A stretch of 60,435 nucleotides of DNA from Nitrospira sp. UBA2083 (GCA_002331625.1 DCZN01000134.1:33322-93756); one strand, 5' to 3'. Positions 8,929 to 18,202 are shown, counted from the stretch's first letter. The notes: generated from the letters alone by a model not told the origin. Numbers and translations are program-made.

Positions 8929-10692
8929 ATGAAAGAATCTATGCAATCTCTCATTGAAACGTTGCTCAACAAATTCCCGCAGACTGTGTTATCCGTTGAC
9001 GTGGATACGGCTCGATCGGAAACGACCGTTCATGTCGCCGCACCCAAGCTCCTTGAGCTCGCGCGTTTTCTGCATGATGCACCCGAAGCATGTTTTGACC
9101 ATATCACCGATATCTGCTCGGCCGACTATCCGAGCGATCAGCAGCGATTCGAGGTGATCTATCAGTTGTTGTCGCTCCCGCATGGGAAGCGATTACGCCT
9201 GAAAGCCAGGGTCACGGAGGAGCACCCCTCGATTGACTCGGTCACGAGCGTCTGGCGCGGCGCGGATTTTCTCGAACGTGAAGTCTACGACATGATGGGA
9301 ATCCGGTTTGCGGGCCATCCGGATCTGCGTCGCATTCTCCTTCCGGAAGACTACGCGGAAGGGTACCCATTGCGGAAAGACTTCCCCACCGAAGGCCGAG
9401 GGTGGCGCAGCCAATTTGACTTTATCCCGCGCCTTGATGAACCGCCCGTCGAGCAGGTCGAGTGCGAGGTCCCGGAGTTTGAAAGAAAATTGTTCATGTC
9501 GGCGCCGAGTACTTCGTCGGCCAAACGGCGGGAAGAACTGCTCTTGAATATGGGGCCGCAGCATCCCAGCACGCATGGTGTCGTGCGAGTGGTGCTTGAA
9601 CTGGACGGGGAACGGATCATCAAGGCCACTCCCGATCTGGGATATCTCCATCGCGGAGTGGAAAAACTGGCTGAAGGTCTCGCGTATATGCAGATCATCC
9701 CGCATACCGACCGGCTCGATTATGTCTGTGCGATGGCGAACAACTACGCCTATGTGCGGGCCGTTGAAAAGCTCCTCGACATCACCGTGCCTGAACGGGC
9801 TGAGTATATCCGCACGATCGTCGCGGAGATGCAACGTATTCTGGGACATCTGTTTTGGCTCGGCGCCCAAGCGCTGGATATCGGGGCCATGACGGTCTTC
9901 TTCTGGACATTCCGCGAGCGGGAAACCTTGCTCGACATGTTCGAACGACTCTGCGGAGCCAGGCTCACGTTGAATTACTACCGGATTGGCGGTGTCGACA
10001 GTGACTTTACCCCGGAATTGGTGGCCCAGCTGAAGGCGTTTCTGGATACATTCCCCCAAAAGGTGAACGAGTATGATTCGCTCCTCGCGAGTAACCGAAT
10101 TTGGATCGCACGGACCAAGCATATCGCGGTGATCTCCGGACAGGACGCCATCAATTTCGGCATGACCGGTCCCTCCTTGCGCGGATCCGGCGTCGCCTAT
10201 GACGTCCGCAAACTCGAACCCTACGGCGTCTACCATAAAGTGGATTGGGAAGTGCCGGTCGGGAAAAACGGGGACACCTATGATCGCTACTGGATTCGCG
10301 TCGAAGAAATGCGCCAGAGCGCACGGATCATCTCACAGTGTCTCGATCAGATGCCGCCCGGCCCCATCATCGCCGACATGCCGCAATATATTCCTCCGCC
10401 CAAACAGCATGTGATGCGGGACATGGAGAGCTTGATTCACCATTTCATCATCTTTACACAAGGGTTTAAACCGCCGAAGGGCGAGACCTATTGCGCGACG
10501 GAAGCACCAAAAGGCGAGCTGGGGTTCTTCATCATCAGCGACGGAAGCCCCCGTCCCTATCGCCTGAAAATTCGCTCGCCCTCCTTCATCCACATGGGCG
10601 CATTCGACCATATGGCACGAGGATATCTGATTTCCGACATCATTACGATTTTCGGGACCTACGACGTCGTCATGGGGGAGTGCGATCGGTGA
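8929..10692 (+). CDS. nuoCD: Fused NADH-quinone oxidoreductase subunits C and D
   Basis: This encodes 587 residues in one frame. Residues 1 to about 185 are NuoC (FLEREVYDMMGIRFAGHPDL and LRKDFP motifs), and about 205 to 587 are NuoD (GPQHPSTHG at 209-217). NuoD forms the quinone cavity next to N2. LHRGVEK is conserved, with Arg242 corresponding to the Arg that NDUFAF7 dimethylates in mitochondrial NDUFS2; its codon is at 9652-9654. The C/D fusion is found in several bacterial groups, including enterobacteria. An ATG four codons downstream is an alternative start. The next gene, nuoE, is separated by an inverted-repeat element. Confidence 0.97.
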   Translation: MKESMQSLIETLLNKFPQTVLSVDVDTARSETTVHVAAPKLLELARFLHDAPEACFDHITDICSADYPSDQQRFEVIYQLLSLPHGKRLRLKARVTEEHPSIDSVTSVWRGADFLEREVYDMMGIRFAGHPDLRRILLPEDYAEGYPLRKDFPTEGRGWRSQFDFIPRLDEPPVEQVECEVPEFERKLFMSAPSTSSAKRREELLLNMGPQHPSTHGVVRVVLELDGERIIKATPDLGYLHRGVEKLAEGLAYMQIIPHTDRLDYVCAMANNYAYVRAVEKLLDITVPERAEYIRTIVAEMQRILGHLFWLGAQALDIGAMTVFFWTFRERETLLDMFERLCGARLTLNYYRIGGVDSDFTPELVAQLKAFLDTFPQKVNEYDSLLASNRIWIARTKHIAVISGQDAINFGMTGPSLRGSGVAYDVRKLEPYGVYHKVDWEVPVGKNGDTYDRYWIRVEEMRQSARIISQCLDQMPPGPIIADMPQYIPPPKQHVMRDMESLIHHFIIFTQGFKPPKGETYCATEAPKGELGFFIISDGSPRPYRLKIRSPSFIHMGAFDHMARGYLISDIITIFGTYDVVMGECDR

Positions 10693-10701
10693 TACACGAG
10701 C

Positions 10702-10774
10702 GGCTGACAAGAAGGAGCGCTGACAGGCTGACATCCGGGACTCGTCAGCCTGCCCCTTGCGTGCTTGTCAGCGC
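10702..10774 (+). repeat. Inverted repeat of the GGCTGACA type (nuoCD-nuoE junction)
   Basis: GCGCTGACA at 10717-10725 pairs with TGTCAGCGC at 10766-10774, and GGCTGAC at 10726-10732 pairs with GTCAGCC at 10744-10750 inside it. A further GGCTGACAAG lies at 10702-10711. The RNA would fold into a bulged hairpin. The same arm words, GGCTGACA and TGTCAGCC, recur at 29728-29836 before uvrC, so this looks like a second intergenic repeat family. Confidence 0.6.
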
Positions 10775-10789
10775 CGGGGCTGTAGACGC

Positions 10790-11338
10790 ATGACGTTCTT
10801 AAACAAATACAAAGACGAGATCGACGAGATTCTGAGCCGCTATCCGGTAAGACGGTCCGCCTTGATTCCTCTGCTCTATGTCGCCCAGCGCGATCAGGGG
10901 TACGTGGACGAATCGGCTATGCAGGAAATCGCTCAACTCCTCAAACTGACGCCCCCGCAAGTCTATGAAACCGTCACATTCTATACGATGTTTAATCTCA
11001 AGCCGGTGGGGAAGTTTCACCTGCAGGTCTGCAAATCTCTCATGTGCGCGCTCGTCGGTTCAGACACCGTCGTTGAATGGATTCGCGCGAAGCTGGGCAT
11101 TGGCCCCGGTGAAACGACGGCCGACGGATTGTTTACGCTCAGCGTGGTGGAATGTCTGGCGGCCTGTGGAACCGGTCCCATGATGCAAGCCAATGAGGAC
11201 TACTATGAGCAATTGACCGAAGACAAACTGGACCGCATTCTGGCCGATTTGCGGTCGGCAGGTACCAGTCCACTCAAGAGTGGGCCTTTTATGTGGCCGG
11301 AGCCAGTAAACAGTCAGGGGGTGAACAGTGAGGAGTAA
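10790..11338 (+). CDS. nuoE: NADH-quinone oxidoreductase subunit E
   Basis: This encodes 182 residues from the ATG at 10790; the longer frame to 10757 would include the repeat. NuoE is the thioredoxin-like peripheral subunit holding the [2Fe-2S] cluster N1a. The ligands appear as C81 and C86 (CKSLMC) and C122 and C126 (CLAAC). The PQVYETVTFYTMF motif is typical. It lies between nuoCD and nuoF, as expected for the NADH dehydrogenase module. Confidence 0.95.
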   Translation: MTFLNKYKDEIDEILSRYPVRRSALIPLLYVAQRDQGYVDESAMQEIAQLLKLTPPQVYETVTFYTMFNLKPVGKFHLQVCKSLMCALVGSDTVVEWIRAKLGIGPGETTADGLFTLSVVECLAACGTGPMMQANEDYYEQLTEDKLDRILADLRSAGTSPLKSGPFMWPEPVNSQGVNSEE

Positions 11339-11388
11339 GGGGATGTCCATCTGTTTCTGTAGTGGAGTCTTTCTTGTAACCCCTGCCC

Positions 11389-11409
11389 CTTCACCCTTCA
11401 CGCTTCACG
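11389..11409 (+). repeat. Heptad comb element, short arm (nuoE-nuoF junction)
   Basis: Three consecutive heptads occur, one CTTCACC and two CTTCACG, ending 12 bases before the nuoF start. No opposite arm is obvious. It matches the words of the two-armed elements in this operon. Confidence 0.5.
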
Positions 11410-11421
11410 AGTGGTACTAAG

Positions 11422-12741
11422 ATGCCGCAACACGAACTGATCTTACTGAAAAGCATGATGCAACCCGGCTATACCGGGTCGTTGTCGGACTATGAGAAAA
11501 CGGGAGGCTACCATGCGTTGCGCAATGCGCTTGGAAAGATCGCCCCGGCAGATGTTACTGCGACAGTCCGGAAATCCGGTCTCCGCGGGCGCGGCGGGGC
11601 GGGGTTCCCAACCGGTGTGAAATGGGGATTTCTCCCGAAAGATTATCACGGCCCTCGTTATTTATGCTGTAACGCCGACGAAAGCGAGCCCGGCACATTC
11701 AAAGACCGACAGTTGATGGAGCGGGATCCCCATCAAGTGCTGGAAGGCATCGTCTTGGCCTGCTATGCCATTGGTGCGGAAACCGCCTACATCTATATCC
11801 GTGGCGAAATGGTCCTGGGCTCGAAAATCTTGGAGCACGCCATCGGCGAAGCCCGGGCGGCGGGGTATATCGGAAAGAATATCCTGGGCACAGGCATCAA
11901 CGTGGATGTCTGGGTGCACCGAGGAGCGGGGGCCTATATTTGTGGCGAAGAAACCGCCCTATTGGAATCACTTGAAGGCAAACGTGGCCTCCCTCGCATC
12001 AAGCCCCCGTTTCCAGCCACCCATGGGCTGTACAACAAGCCGACCGTGGTGAACAACGTCGAAACATTGGCGAACCTTCCACACATCATGAACCGAGGCG
12101 CCGAATGGTTCGCCGCAATCGGATCCCCGCCGAAGAGCACCGGCACCAGAGTCTTCTGTGTGAGTGGACATGTGAAACGGCCTGGCAACTATGAAGTTCC
12201 GATGGGCATCACCGTCCGAGAGCTGGTGTACGAACATGCCGGTGGCATGCGGTCCGATAAGCCGATCAAGGCCTTTATTCCAGGAGGCGCGTCGGCCCCA
12301 TTTCTGACGCCCGCTCATCTCGACGTGAAACTGGATTTCGAACATGTTGCGGCGGCCGGATCCATGCTGGGGTCCGGCGGTGTGACCGTGATGGAAGAAG
12401 GCACCAGTATGGTCTGGGCGGCACTCAGACTGATGGAGTTTTTCTATCATGAGTCGTGCGGGAAGTGCAGCCCCTGCCGAGAGGGAAGCTCATGGCTTGT
12501 TCAGACTCTGCGCAGGATTATGGCGAAGCGGGGCCGGATGCAGGACCTTGAAACCCTGCTGGATCTATGCAAAAACATCGCAGGTCGAACAGTCTGTGCG
12601 TTCGGTGACGCGGAAGTAGCACCGATTCAGAGCACATTGAAGCATTGGCGACAGGAATATGTCGACCTTATCAATGAAGCGGAAACCGCCAATCTGATCA
12701 GACCTGAACCGGTAGGAGCAACGCGCGAACGTCTCTCGTGA
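11422..12741 (+). CDS. nuoF: NADH-quinone oxidoreductase subunit F
   Basis: This encodes 439 residues. NuoF binds NADH and FMN and carries [4Fe-4S] cluster N3. GRGGAGFPTGVKW near residues 56-68 is the nucleotide-binding glycine-rich segment. GAGAYICGEETALLESLEG is the FMN region, and SCGKCSPCREG near the C-terminal third holds the N3 cysteines. The length is normal. The stop codon TGA (12739-12741) lies within a CGTGAAG heptad, so the last codons of the gene (from Arg-Glu-Arg-Leu-Ser) are part of a repeat element. Confidence 0.97.
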   Translation: MPQHELILLKSMMQPGYTGSLSDYEKTGGYHALRNALGKIAPADVTATVRKSGLRGRGGAGFPTGVKWGFLPKDYHGPRYLCCNADESEPGTFKDRQLMERDPHQVLEGIVLACYAIGAETAYIYIRGEMVLGSKILEHAIGEARAAGYIGKNILGTGINVDVWVHRGAGAYICGEETALLESLEGKRGLPRIKPPFPATHGLYNKPTVVNNVETLANLPHIMNRGAEWFAAIGSPPKSTGTRVFCVSGHVKRPGNYEVPMGITVRELVYEHAGGMRSDKPIKAFIPGGASAPFLTPAHLDVKLDFEHVAAAGSMLGSGGVTVMEEGTSMVWAALRLMEFFYHESCGKCSPCREGSSWLVQTLRRIMAKRGRMQDLETLLDLCKNIAGRTVCAFGDAEVAPIQSTLKHWRQEYVDLINEAETANLIRPEPVGATRERLS

Positions 12742-12824
12742 AGCGTATCTCGTCTTGTGCAAGTGAAGGGGATGAATGAATTGTGACATTTTACGAACTG
12801 CCGCTTCACGCTTCACGAACAACG
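12730..12824 (+). repeat. Heptad comb element, two-armed, overlapping the nuoF 3' end
   Basis: The left arm (12730-12757) has four consecutive CGTNNNN units, among them CGTGAAG and CGTATCT. The right arm (12804-12824) has three NNNNACG units, CTTCACG twice then AACAACG. The left arm supplies the nuoF stop codon, and the right arm ends ten bases before the nuoG start. It could fold as an imperfect hairpin in the mRNA. Confidence 0.7.
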
Positions 12825-12834
12825 CGCGACAAGC

Positions 12835-15504
12835 ATGATGCCTGACAGCACAGCACAGATGGTTCGCATGACGATCGACGGCATGACCGTCAAGGTTCCG
12901 AAAGGCACCTTGGTGATCGAAGCCGCTCGGCGTGTCGGCGTCATGATTCCACATTTCTGCTACCATCCGAAGCTGAAGCCGGACGCCAATTGCCGTATGT
13001 GTCTGGTCGAAATCGAAAAGGTGCCCAAACTTCAAACAGCCTGCAGCACGCCGGTCGACGAAGGGATGAACGTGCGCACCGCGACCACTGTGGTCAACGA
13101 TGCCCATCGGTCGGTGCTCGAGTTCATCCTGGCCAATCATCCGCTGGACTGTCCGGTGTGCGATCAAGGTGGACGTTGTGACCTTCAAGATTTCTCTCAT
13201 CAGTACACCGCGACCAGCCGATTCGTTGAAACCAAACGAATCTTCCAAAAGGAGTATTTCAGTCCGCTGATCGAGACGCAGATGAATCGCTGCGTGCAAT
13301 GTCTCCGGTGCGTTCGGTACTGCGATGAAGTGATGGACGTCAAAGCATTGGCTCCCTCCGGCCGCGGAACCATGACCGAAATCAAGCACTTCGGCCCACA
13401 CGCGTTGGATTGTGAGTTCTGCGGAGGCTGCGTTCAGATTTGCCCGGTCGGAGCGATTACCAGCCGTCTTTCGATGTACGAGTATCGACCATGGATGCTG
13501 AAACGAGCTGAGACCATCTGCGGTTACTGTGGTGATGGATGCCAGATGACCGTCCAGACGAAGGGGCAAGAGTTGATCGAAGTGAATTCGGCCCACGGAG
13601 CCGGACGGAATAATGGAGATCTCTGCGCCCGCGGGTTTTTTGGGTTCCATGCCGCCAGCCATCCGGATCGCCTGACGCACCCACTCATTCGCCGGAATGG
13701 TGCACTCGTGCAAACCACGTGGGAAGAAGCGTTGGAGTACGTCGCCGATCGTATCAGTACGATCAAGACGGCCCATGGAGGCCAGAGCATCGGCGGATTG
13801 ATCTCGGGCCGATGCACCAACGAGGAACTTTACCTCTTTCAAAAATTTCTGCGGATCGCCGTCGGCACCAACAATATCGACAGCAGCGCTCGCTACGGCC
13901 ACGTCAACGGCGTGCAGGCCATGCGTCTCGTGCAAGGGACCCATCGGTGGACCGTGACCTTCGACGACATCCTCGATGCCGATGTGCTCCTCCTCGTGGG
14001 AACAAACGTGACCGAGACGAACCCGATCACGGGGCTCAAGGTCAAAGAGGCGGTGAAGAAACGCCGGGCCACGCTGATCACGATTGAATCGTTGGAACCG
14101 GTCATTGGCACGATAAGCAATATTGCCAATCTCTCGCACCATCATTTCCGCGTACCCCCTAGCGATATGCAGAACGCCCTGCTCGGTCTGCTGAAGGCCG
14201 TCGCTGAGCACAACCTCATCCAGCCGACCATGGCCCAACAGTCTCCCGAATATGTGACGGCCATCACGAGCGCCCTCCAGAAGATCTCTTGGCAGGAGGT
14301 TCAGACGGCAACCGGGATTCAACCTGATGCGTTCGAACAGGCCGCCAAAGTCTTGGCAGCCGGGCGGCGGGTCATCGTGCTCGTCGGACAACTGCTCCTG
14401 CGCAGCGAGCGTGGATACGACGGATCCCTGACACTCCTTGACCTCCTTCTCCTGATCGGGAAGTTGGATCAGCCGGGATGCGGGTTTGCACCGCTGGCGG
14501 AGGAAAACAACGATCAAGGCGCCGTTGAAATGGGTGCCGTCACCGAGTTCCTGCCGGGGGTCTGTTCCACCACCAACCGCGCGGATCGCGATCGGATCAT
14601 GGCGCAATGGAACGGGGTCCTGCCGCCGACGGTTGGCGCCTCGCTCGTGGAAATGTTGGCCCATGCCAACGCAGGAACCCTGAAGGCCATGTTCATTGTC
14701 GGAGAAAACCCGGTGGGAAGCCTCCCTGCGTCACTGCGCGCCGAGGACGCCTTGCGCAAGCTGGATCTGCTGGTCTGTCAGGAGCTGTTTTTGACGGAGA
14801 CTGCATCGTTAGCCCATGTCGTGCTGCCGGCCGCTTCGTCCCTGGAAAAAAGTGGGACATTTACGAACACGGAAGGACACGTGCAAGCCGTTCGGCCCTC
14901 GATTGAACCCGTTGGCGAAAGCCGCCCAGACTGGGAGATTTTTTCTGCTCTTTCAATCCTCTTGAACTCACCGATGGAATACGCCGAGGCCAAAGAAATT
15001 CTCAAAGAAATTCGGAGTCTCATCCCCAGCTATGGGTCCCTGGGGCCGACACCCCTGCCTCCGAAGGTCGATCGGCTCGCCGTTGACCGCTATCTCGCTG
15101 AAGGCTATCAGCGCGAGCTTGCGATGCGCTATCGACTCGTGATACCGAAACCGTGGCCGGATGGGACGCTCCGATTGGATTTGGTGCAGAGCCTGTTCCA
15201 CTCTGGGAAGTTCTCTACTCGCGCCAAGGGCCTGTTACAAGTTGAACACGGCGGGTGGCTCCGGATCAATCCGCGTGACGCGGCGCGATTTGCCTTACTG
15301 AACGGCGATCGAGTCCGCCTTTCCAGCACGACCGGAGAAATGACGACCGAAGTGAAAATTATGGACCGAGTCCCACAAGGCACGGCCTGGTTCCCGGATC
15401 ACTTCGGCCAAGTTGCCGTCCGATTATTCGAATGCGCCGTCGATCCGATCACGCATGTTCCATCGCTCCGAACGGCGACGGTGTCCATGATGAGGGTCGC
15501 TTAA
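12835..15504 (+). CDS. nuoG: NADH-quinone oxidoreductase subunit G
   Basis: This encodes 889 residues. The N-terminal domain shows the [2Fe-2S] ligands C42, C53, C56 and C70; the His-plus-three-Cys site of N5 (H102, C106, C109, C115); and two ferredoxin motifs at C153/156/159/163 and C193/196/199/203. A further CxxCxxxC site at C229, C232 and C236, with a later Cys in GDLCARGF, fits the extra N7-type cluster. The rest is a molybdopterin-oxidoreductase-like domain without an obvious catalytic role in complex I. Two Met codons open the frame. The gene passes electrons from NuoEF towards NuoI and NuoB. Confidence 0.96.
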   Translation: MMPDSTAQMVRMTIDGMTVKVPKGTLVIEAARRVGVMIPHFCYHPKLKPDANCRMCLVEIEKVPKLQTACSTPVDEGMNVRTATTVVNDAHRSVLEFILANHPLDCPVCDQGGRCDLQDFSHQYTATSRFVETKRIFQKEYFSPLIETQMNRCVQCLRCVRYCDEVMDVKALAPSGRGTMTEIKHFGPHALDCEFCGGCVQICPVGAITSRLSMYEYRPWMLKRAETICGYCGDGCQMTVQTKGQELIEVNSAHGAGRNNGDLCARGFFGFHAASHPDRLTHPLIRRNGALVQTTWEEALEYVADRISTIKTAHGGQSIGGLISGRCTNEELYLFQKFLRIAVGTNNIDSSARYGHVNGVQAMRLVQGTHRWTVTFDDILDADVLLLVGTNVTETNPITGLKVKEAVKKRRATLITIESLEPVIGTISNIANLSHHHFRVPPSDMQNALLGLLKAVAEHNLIQPTMAQQSPEYVTAITSALQKISWQEVQTATGIQPDAFEQAAKVLAAGRRVIVLVGQLLLRSERGYDGSLTLLDLLLLIGKLDQPGCGFAPLAEENNDQGAVEMGAVTEFLPGVCSTTNRADRDRIMAQWNGVLPPTVGASLVEMLAHANAGTLKAMFIVGENPVGSLPASLRAEDALRKLDLLVCQELFLTETASLAHVVLPAASSLEKSGTFTNTEGHVQAVRPSIEPVGESRPDWEIFSALSILLNSPMEYAEAKEILKEIRSLIPSYGSLGPTPLPPKVDRLAVDRYLAEGYQRELAMRYRLVIPKPWPDGTLRLDLVQSLFHSGKFSTRAKGLLQVEHGGWLRINPRDAARFALLNGDRVRLSSTTGEMTTEVKIMDRVPQGTAWFPDHFGQVAVRLFECAVDPITHVPSLRTATVSMMRVA

Positions 15505-15550
15505 TACGTCTCGTCATCGTTGAAGATTGTGCTAATTGAGGAGTCCTATT

Positions 15551-16627
15551 GTGACTGAATTCGGCTTGCGTCTCGCCATATCGCTTACTCAGATCGCTGC
15601 AGTCATGTGCATTGTGGTCTTCACTGTGCTTGTTCTGACCCTTGCAGAACGCAAAGTCCTGGGATGGATGCAGGACCGTATGGGACCGATGGAAGTGGGT
15701 CCCTATGGCATTCTTCAGCCGTTGGCCGATGCCATTAAGCTGTTCTTTAAGGAAGACATCATTCCTGCCGGTGCCAACAAGTTCCTGTTCACCATGGCTC
15801 CGATTCTCTGCTTGATCCCAACGTTCATCGGATTCGCCGTAATTCCCTGGGGCCCCAATTGGACGTTTGAGGTGAATGGTGTCACGGTGAGGCCGTTCGT
15901 CATCAGTGACATCAACATCGGCATTCTTTACATTTTAGCCTTCGCATCACTGGCGGCCTACGGCATCATCCTGGGAGGATGGGCGTCCAACAGCAAATAC
16001 TCCTTGCTCGGCGGCCTCCGATCCGCCGCACAGATCATCAGCTACGAACTCAATGTCGGATTGTCCATCGTGGGTGTGCTTATTCTCTCCGGATCACTCA
16101 GTCTCGTGACGATCACCGATAACCAGGCCGGGGGGTTTTGGCATTGGTACCTGTTTGCATTGCCGGCGCCGCAGATTTTTGCGTTTGTCGTGTACGTGAT
16201 CTCCGTGGTTGCTGAAACGAACCGTGTGCCGTTCGATTTGCCGGAAGCAGAGAGCGAGCTCGTGGCCGGGTTCTTTACCGAATATAGCGGCCTTCGGTTC
16301 GCATATTTTTTCCTCGCTGAATACGCGAACATGGTGTTGGTGTCCTGTGTGGCCTCCGCATTGTTCTTAGGAGGGTGGAATGCCCCGTACCCCGGAACCA
16401 TTGCGGAACTGGTCGGTGTGCCATACTTGGCATGGGCCGAAAATACGATGTGGTTTGCGGTCAAGACCTACTCATTTTTATTTCTTTTCTTCTGGCTGCG
16501 AGCCACGTTACCGCGGTTACGATACGATCAGCTGATGCGATTCGGATGGAAAGTACTGCTGCCTATCGCATTGGGAAATATCGTCGTGACATCCATCGCC
16601 GTGTTTATTTACCAGCAGATGAAGTGA
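15551..16627 (+). CDS. nuoH: NADH-quinone oxidoreductase subunit H
   Basis: This encodes 358 residues from the GTG at 15551, chosen because GAGGAG lies seven bases upstream; the TTG at 15536 would read through that ribosome site. NuoH is the membrane subunit that lines the quinone channel. About eight helices are visible, with the conserved ERKVLGWMQDRMGP loop and TNRVPFDLPEAESELVAGF. It is 46 bases downstream of nuoG. Confidence 0.97.
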   Translation: MTEFGLRLAISLTQIAAVMCIVVFTVLVLTLAERKVLGWMQDRMGPMEVGPYGILQPLADAIKLFFKEDIIPAGANKFLFTMAPILCLIPTFIGFAVIPWGPNWTFEVNGVTVRPFVISDINIGILYILAFASLAAYGIILGGWASNSKYSLLGGLRSAAQIISYELNVGLSIVGVLILSGSLSLVTITDNQAGGFWHWYLFALPAPQIFAFVVYVISVVAETNRVPFDLPEAESELVAGFFTEYSGLRFAYFFLAEYANMVLVSCVASALFLGGWNAPYPGTIAELVGVPYLAWAENTMWFAVKTYSFLFLFFWLRATLPRLRYDQLMRFGWKVLLPIALGNIVVTSIAVFIYQQMK

Positions 16628-16641
16628 TCCACGGACCCGGT

Positions 16642-17220
16642 ATGACCATGACTGCACACAACACGCGCCAGAGTCTGTCCGATTGGTTGAAGACCATCAC
16701 GTTTTACGAGATTCTTGTCGGCATGAAGGCGACATTGTCGCATCTCCTCAATTACCGTCCGGTGACCTTGCAGTATCCCCATGAAAAACGCACGCTGCCG
16801 GACAACTATCGCGGGATGCTCGCGCTACTCCGGTACGATGATGGAACCGAAAAGTGTGTGGGCTGCGATCTGTGTGAAGCCGCCTGCCCGTCACGTGTCA
16901 TCCGGGTCGTCAGCGCCGAAGTGCCGGGGGAACCGACCAAACGCTACTCAAAAGAGTATTACATGGATATGACCCGATGCTTATTCTGCGGGATGTGTGT
17001 CGATGCCTGTCCCGTCGATGCACTGGGGATGACAAGGGAATTTGAATGGGCCGTATACGATAAGCGGCAACTCCACCTAAACAAACAGCAGTTGCTCGCG
17101 ATCGGCGACCGTTCGTATCCCGTTCGCGAGAAGCGCTTGGAACTTCAGCATCCGAATGTGGCATTCTTCAACGTGGCGTTCAACCACGTGCCACCAAAAC
17201 CGGCTGACCCCAGAGGATAA
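16642..17220 (+). CDS. nuoI: NADH-quinone oxidoreductase subunit I
   Basis: This encodes 192 residues from the ATG at 16642; an ATG two codons later is also possible, and the longer frame to 16375 overlaps nuoH and is rejected. NuoI is a ferredoxin-type subunit with clusters N6a and N6b. The two [4Fe-4S] motifs have C72/75/78/82 and C113/116/119/123. It links the peripheral redox chain of NuoG to NuoB. The next gene, nuoJ, starts 74 bases downstream. Confidence 0.96.
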   Translation: MTMTAHNTRQSLSDWLKTITFYEILVGMKATLSHLLNYRPVTLQYPHEKRTLPDNYRGMLALLRYDDGTEKCVGCDLCEAACPSRVIRVVSAEVPGEPTKRYSKEYYMDMTRCLFCGMCVDACPVDALGMTREFEWAVYDKRQLHLNKQQLLAIGDRSYPVREKRLELQHPNVAFFNVAFNHVPPKPADPRG

Positions 17221-17294
17221 CGCGTCGAGAGACTAATGACTGCACCATCGTTGCGTTAGTCCGGTCTATCGGCCTCTAACACAGGAACCACCTC

Positions 17295-17819
17295 ATGTCG
17301 CTGCTGTTTTTTGGGTATTTCGCCGGGATGATTGTCGCGACCTCCGTGCTTGTCGTGGCATTGAGAAACCCTGTCTACAGCGCACTGTGTCTTCTGATCA
17401 TGTTTTTTCATGTCGCGGGACTGTTCGTCACTCTGCATGCCGAATTCCTGGCGGCCGTGCAGATTATCGTCTATGCCGGGGCCATTCTGGTCCTATATTT
17501 ATTCGTCGTCATGTTGCTGAACGTGAAACAGGACGACCGCTATCACAGCCAATGGAGAATCGCAGGATTTGTCTGCATCCCACTATTGATCGAAGCCCTC
17601 ATGCTGCTGTCGGGCGGCGCAGGACGCGGCCCTACCGACGGTCGTGGGTTTCCAATGCAGGCGCAAGAGGCAATTCCCACGAACAATACGTTGGCCATCG
17701 GTGAAAAACTGTATTCAACCTACCTGTTTCCCTTTGAAGTTGCGTCGTTGGTGCTGTTGGTCGCCATGATCGGTGCCATCGTCCTTGCAAAACGAGACAT
17801 CGGCGGAGACGAAACTTAA
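17295..17819 (+). CDS. nuoJ: NADH-quinone oxidoreductase subunit J
   Basis: This encodes 174 residues with about five membrane helices. The helix segment FLAAVQIIVYAGAILVLYLFVVML is the family signature around the pi-bulge region of NuoJ. AGGA lies upstream of the ATG. It belongs to the membrane arm of complex I and is followed by nuoK, 28 bases after its stop. Confidence 0.95.
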   Translation: MSLLFFGYFAGMIVATSVLVVALRNPVYSALCLLIMFFHVAGLFVTLHAEFLAAVQIIVYAGAILVLYLFVVMLLNVKQDDRYHSQWRIAGFVCIPLLIEALMLLSGGAGRGPTDGRGFPMQAQEAIPTNNTLAIGEKLYSTYLFPFEVASLVLLVAMIGAIVLAKRDIGGDET

Positions 17820-17847
17820 CAGTGATGAGCTACACAATGGGAATCGC

Positions 17848-18153
17848 ATGACAGTTCCTATTTCCTACTATCTGATTTTGAGCGGGATTGTGTTCTTGAC
17901 CGGCATGGTCGGCGTCCTGATTCGCCGCAACATTATCGCCATTCTCCTGTCGGTCGAGCTGATGCTGAACGCGACCAATATTAATTTTGTCGCGTTCTCC
18001 GATCATCTTCGAGATCTCGGCGGGCAAGTATTCGTCTTCTTTGCATTGACCGTCGCAGCCGCGGAGGTCGCCGTCGGGCTCGCGATTATCATTGCCCTGC
18101 ACCGTTCACGATCCACGATTAACGTCGAAGAGTTCAATCTGCTGAAATGGTAA
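17848..18153 (+). CDS. nuoK: NADH-quinone oxidoreductase subunit K
   Basis: This encodes 101 residues from the ATG at 17848, the normal length for NuoK (MrpC-like). Three helices are visible. The proton-path glutamates appear in LLSVELMLNA (helix 2) and AAAEVAVGLAI (helix 3). The longer frame to 17773 overlaps nuoJ and is not used. Confidence 0.96.
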   Translation: MTVPISYYLILSGIVFLTGMVGVLIRRNIIAILLSVELMLNATNINFVAFSDHLRDLGGQVFVFFALTVAAAEVAVGLAIIIALHRSRSTINVEEFNLLKW

Positions 18154-18202
18154 AGAAGCCGTCCCTCGCAGGGAATCACAATGCGTGGCAACCATTCTTT
18201 CC

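Noticed and set aside
9193..10236. Open frame of 347 codons antisense to nuoCD
   Set aside because: Shadow of the highly conserved NuoD region.
12565..14664. Open frame of 699 codons antisense to nuoF and nuoG
   Set aside because: Shadow of two clear complex I genes; no motifs, no ribosome site and no neighbour on that strand.
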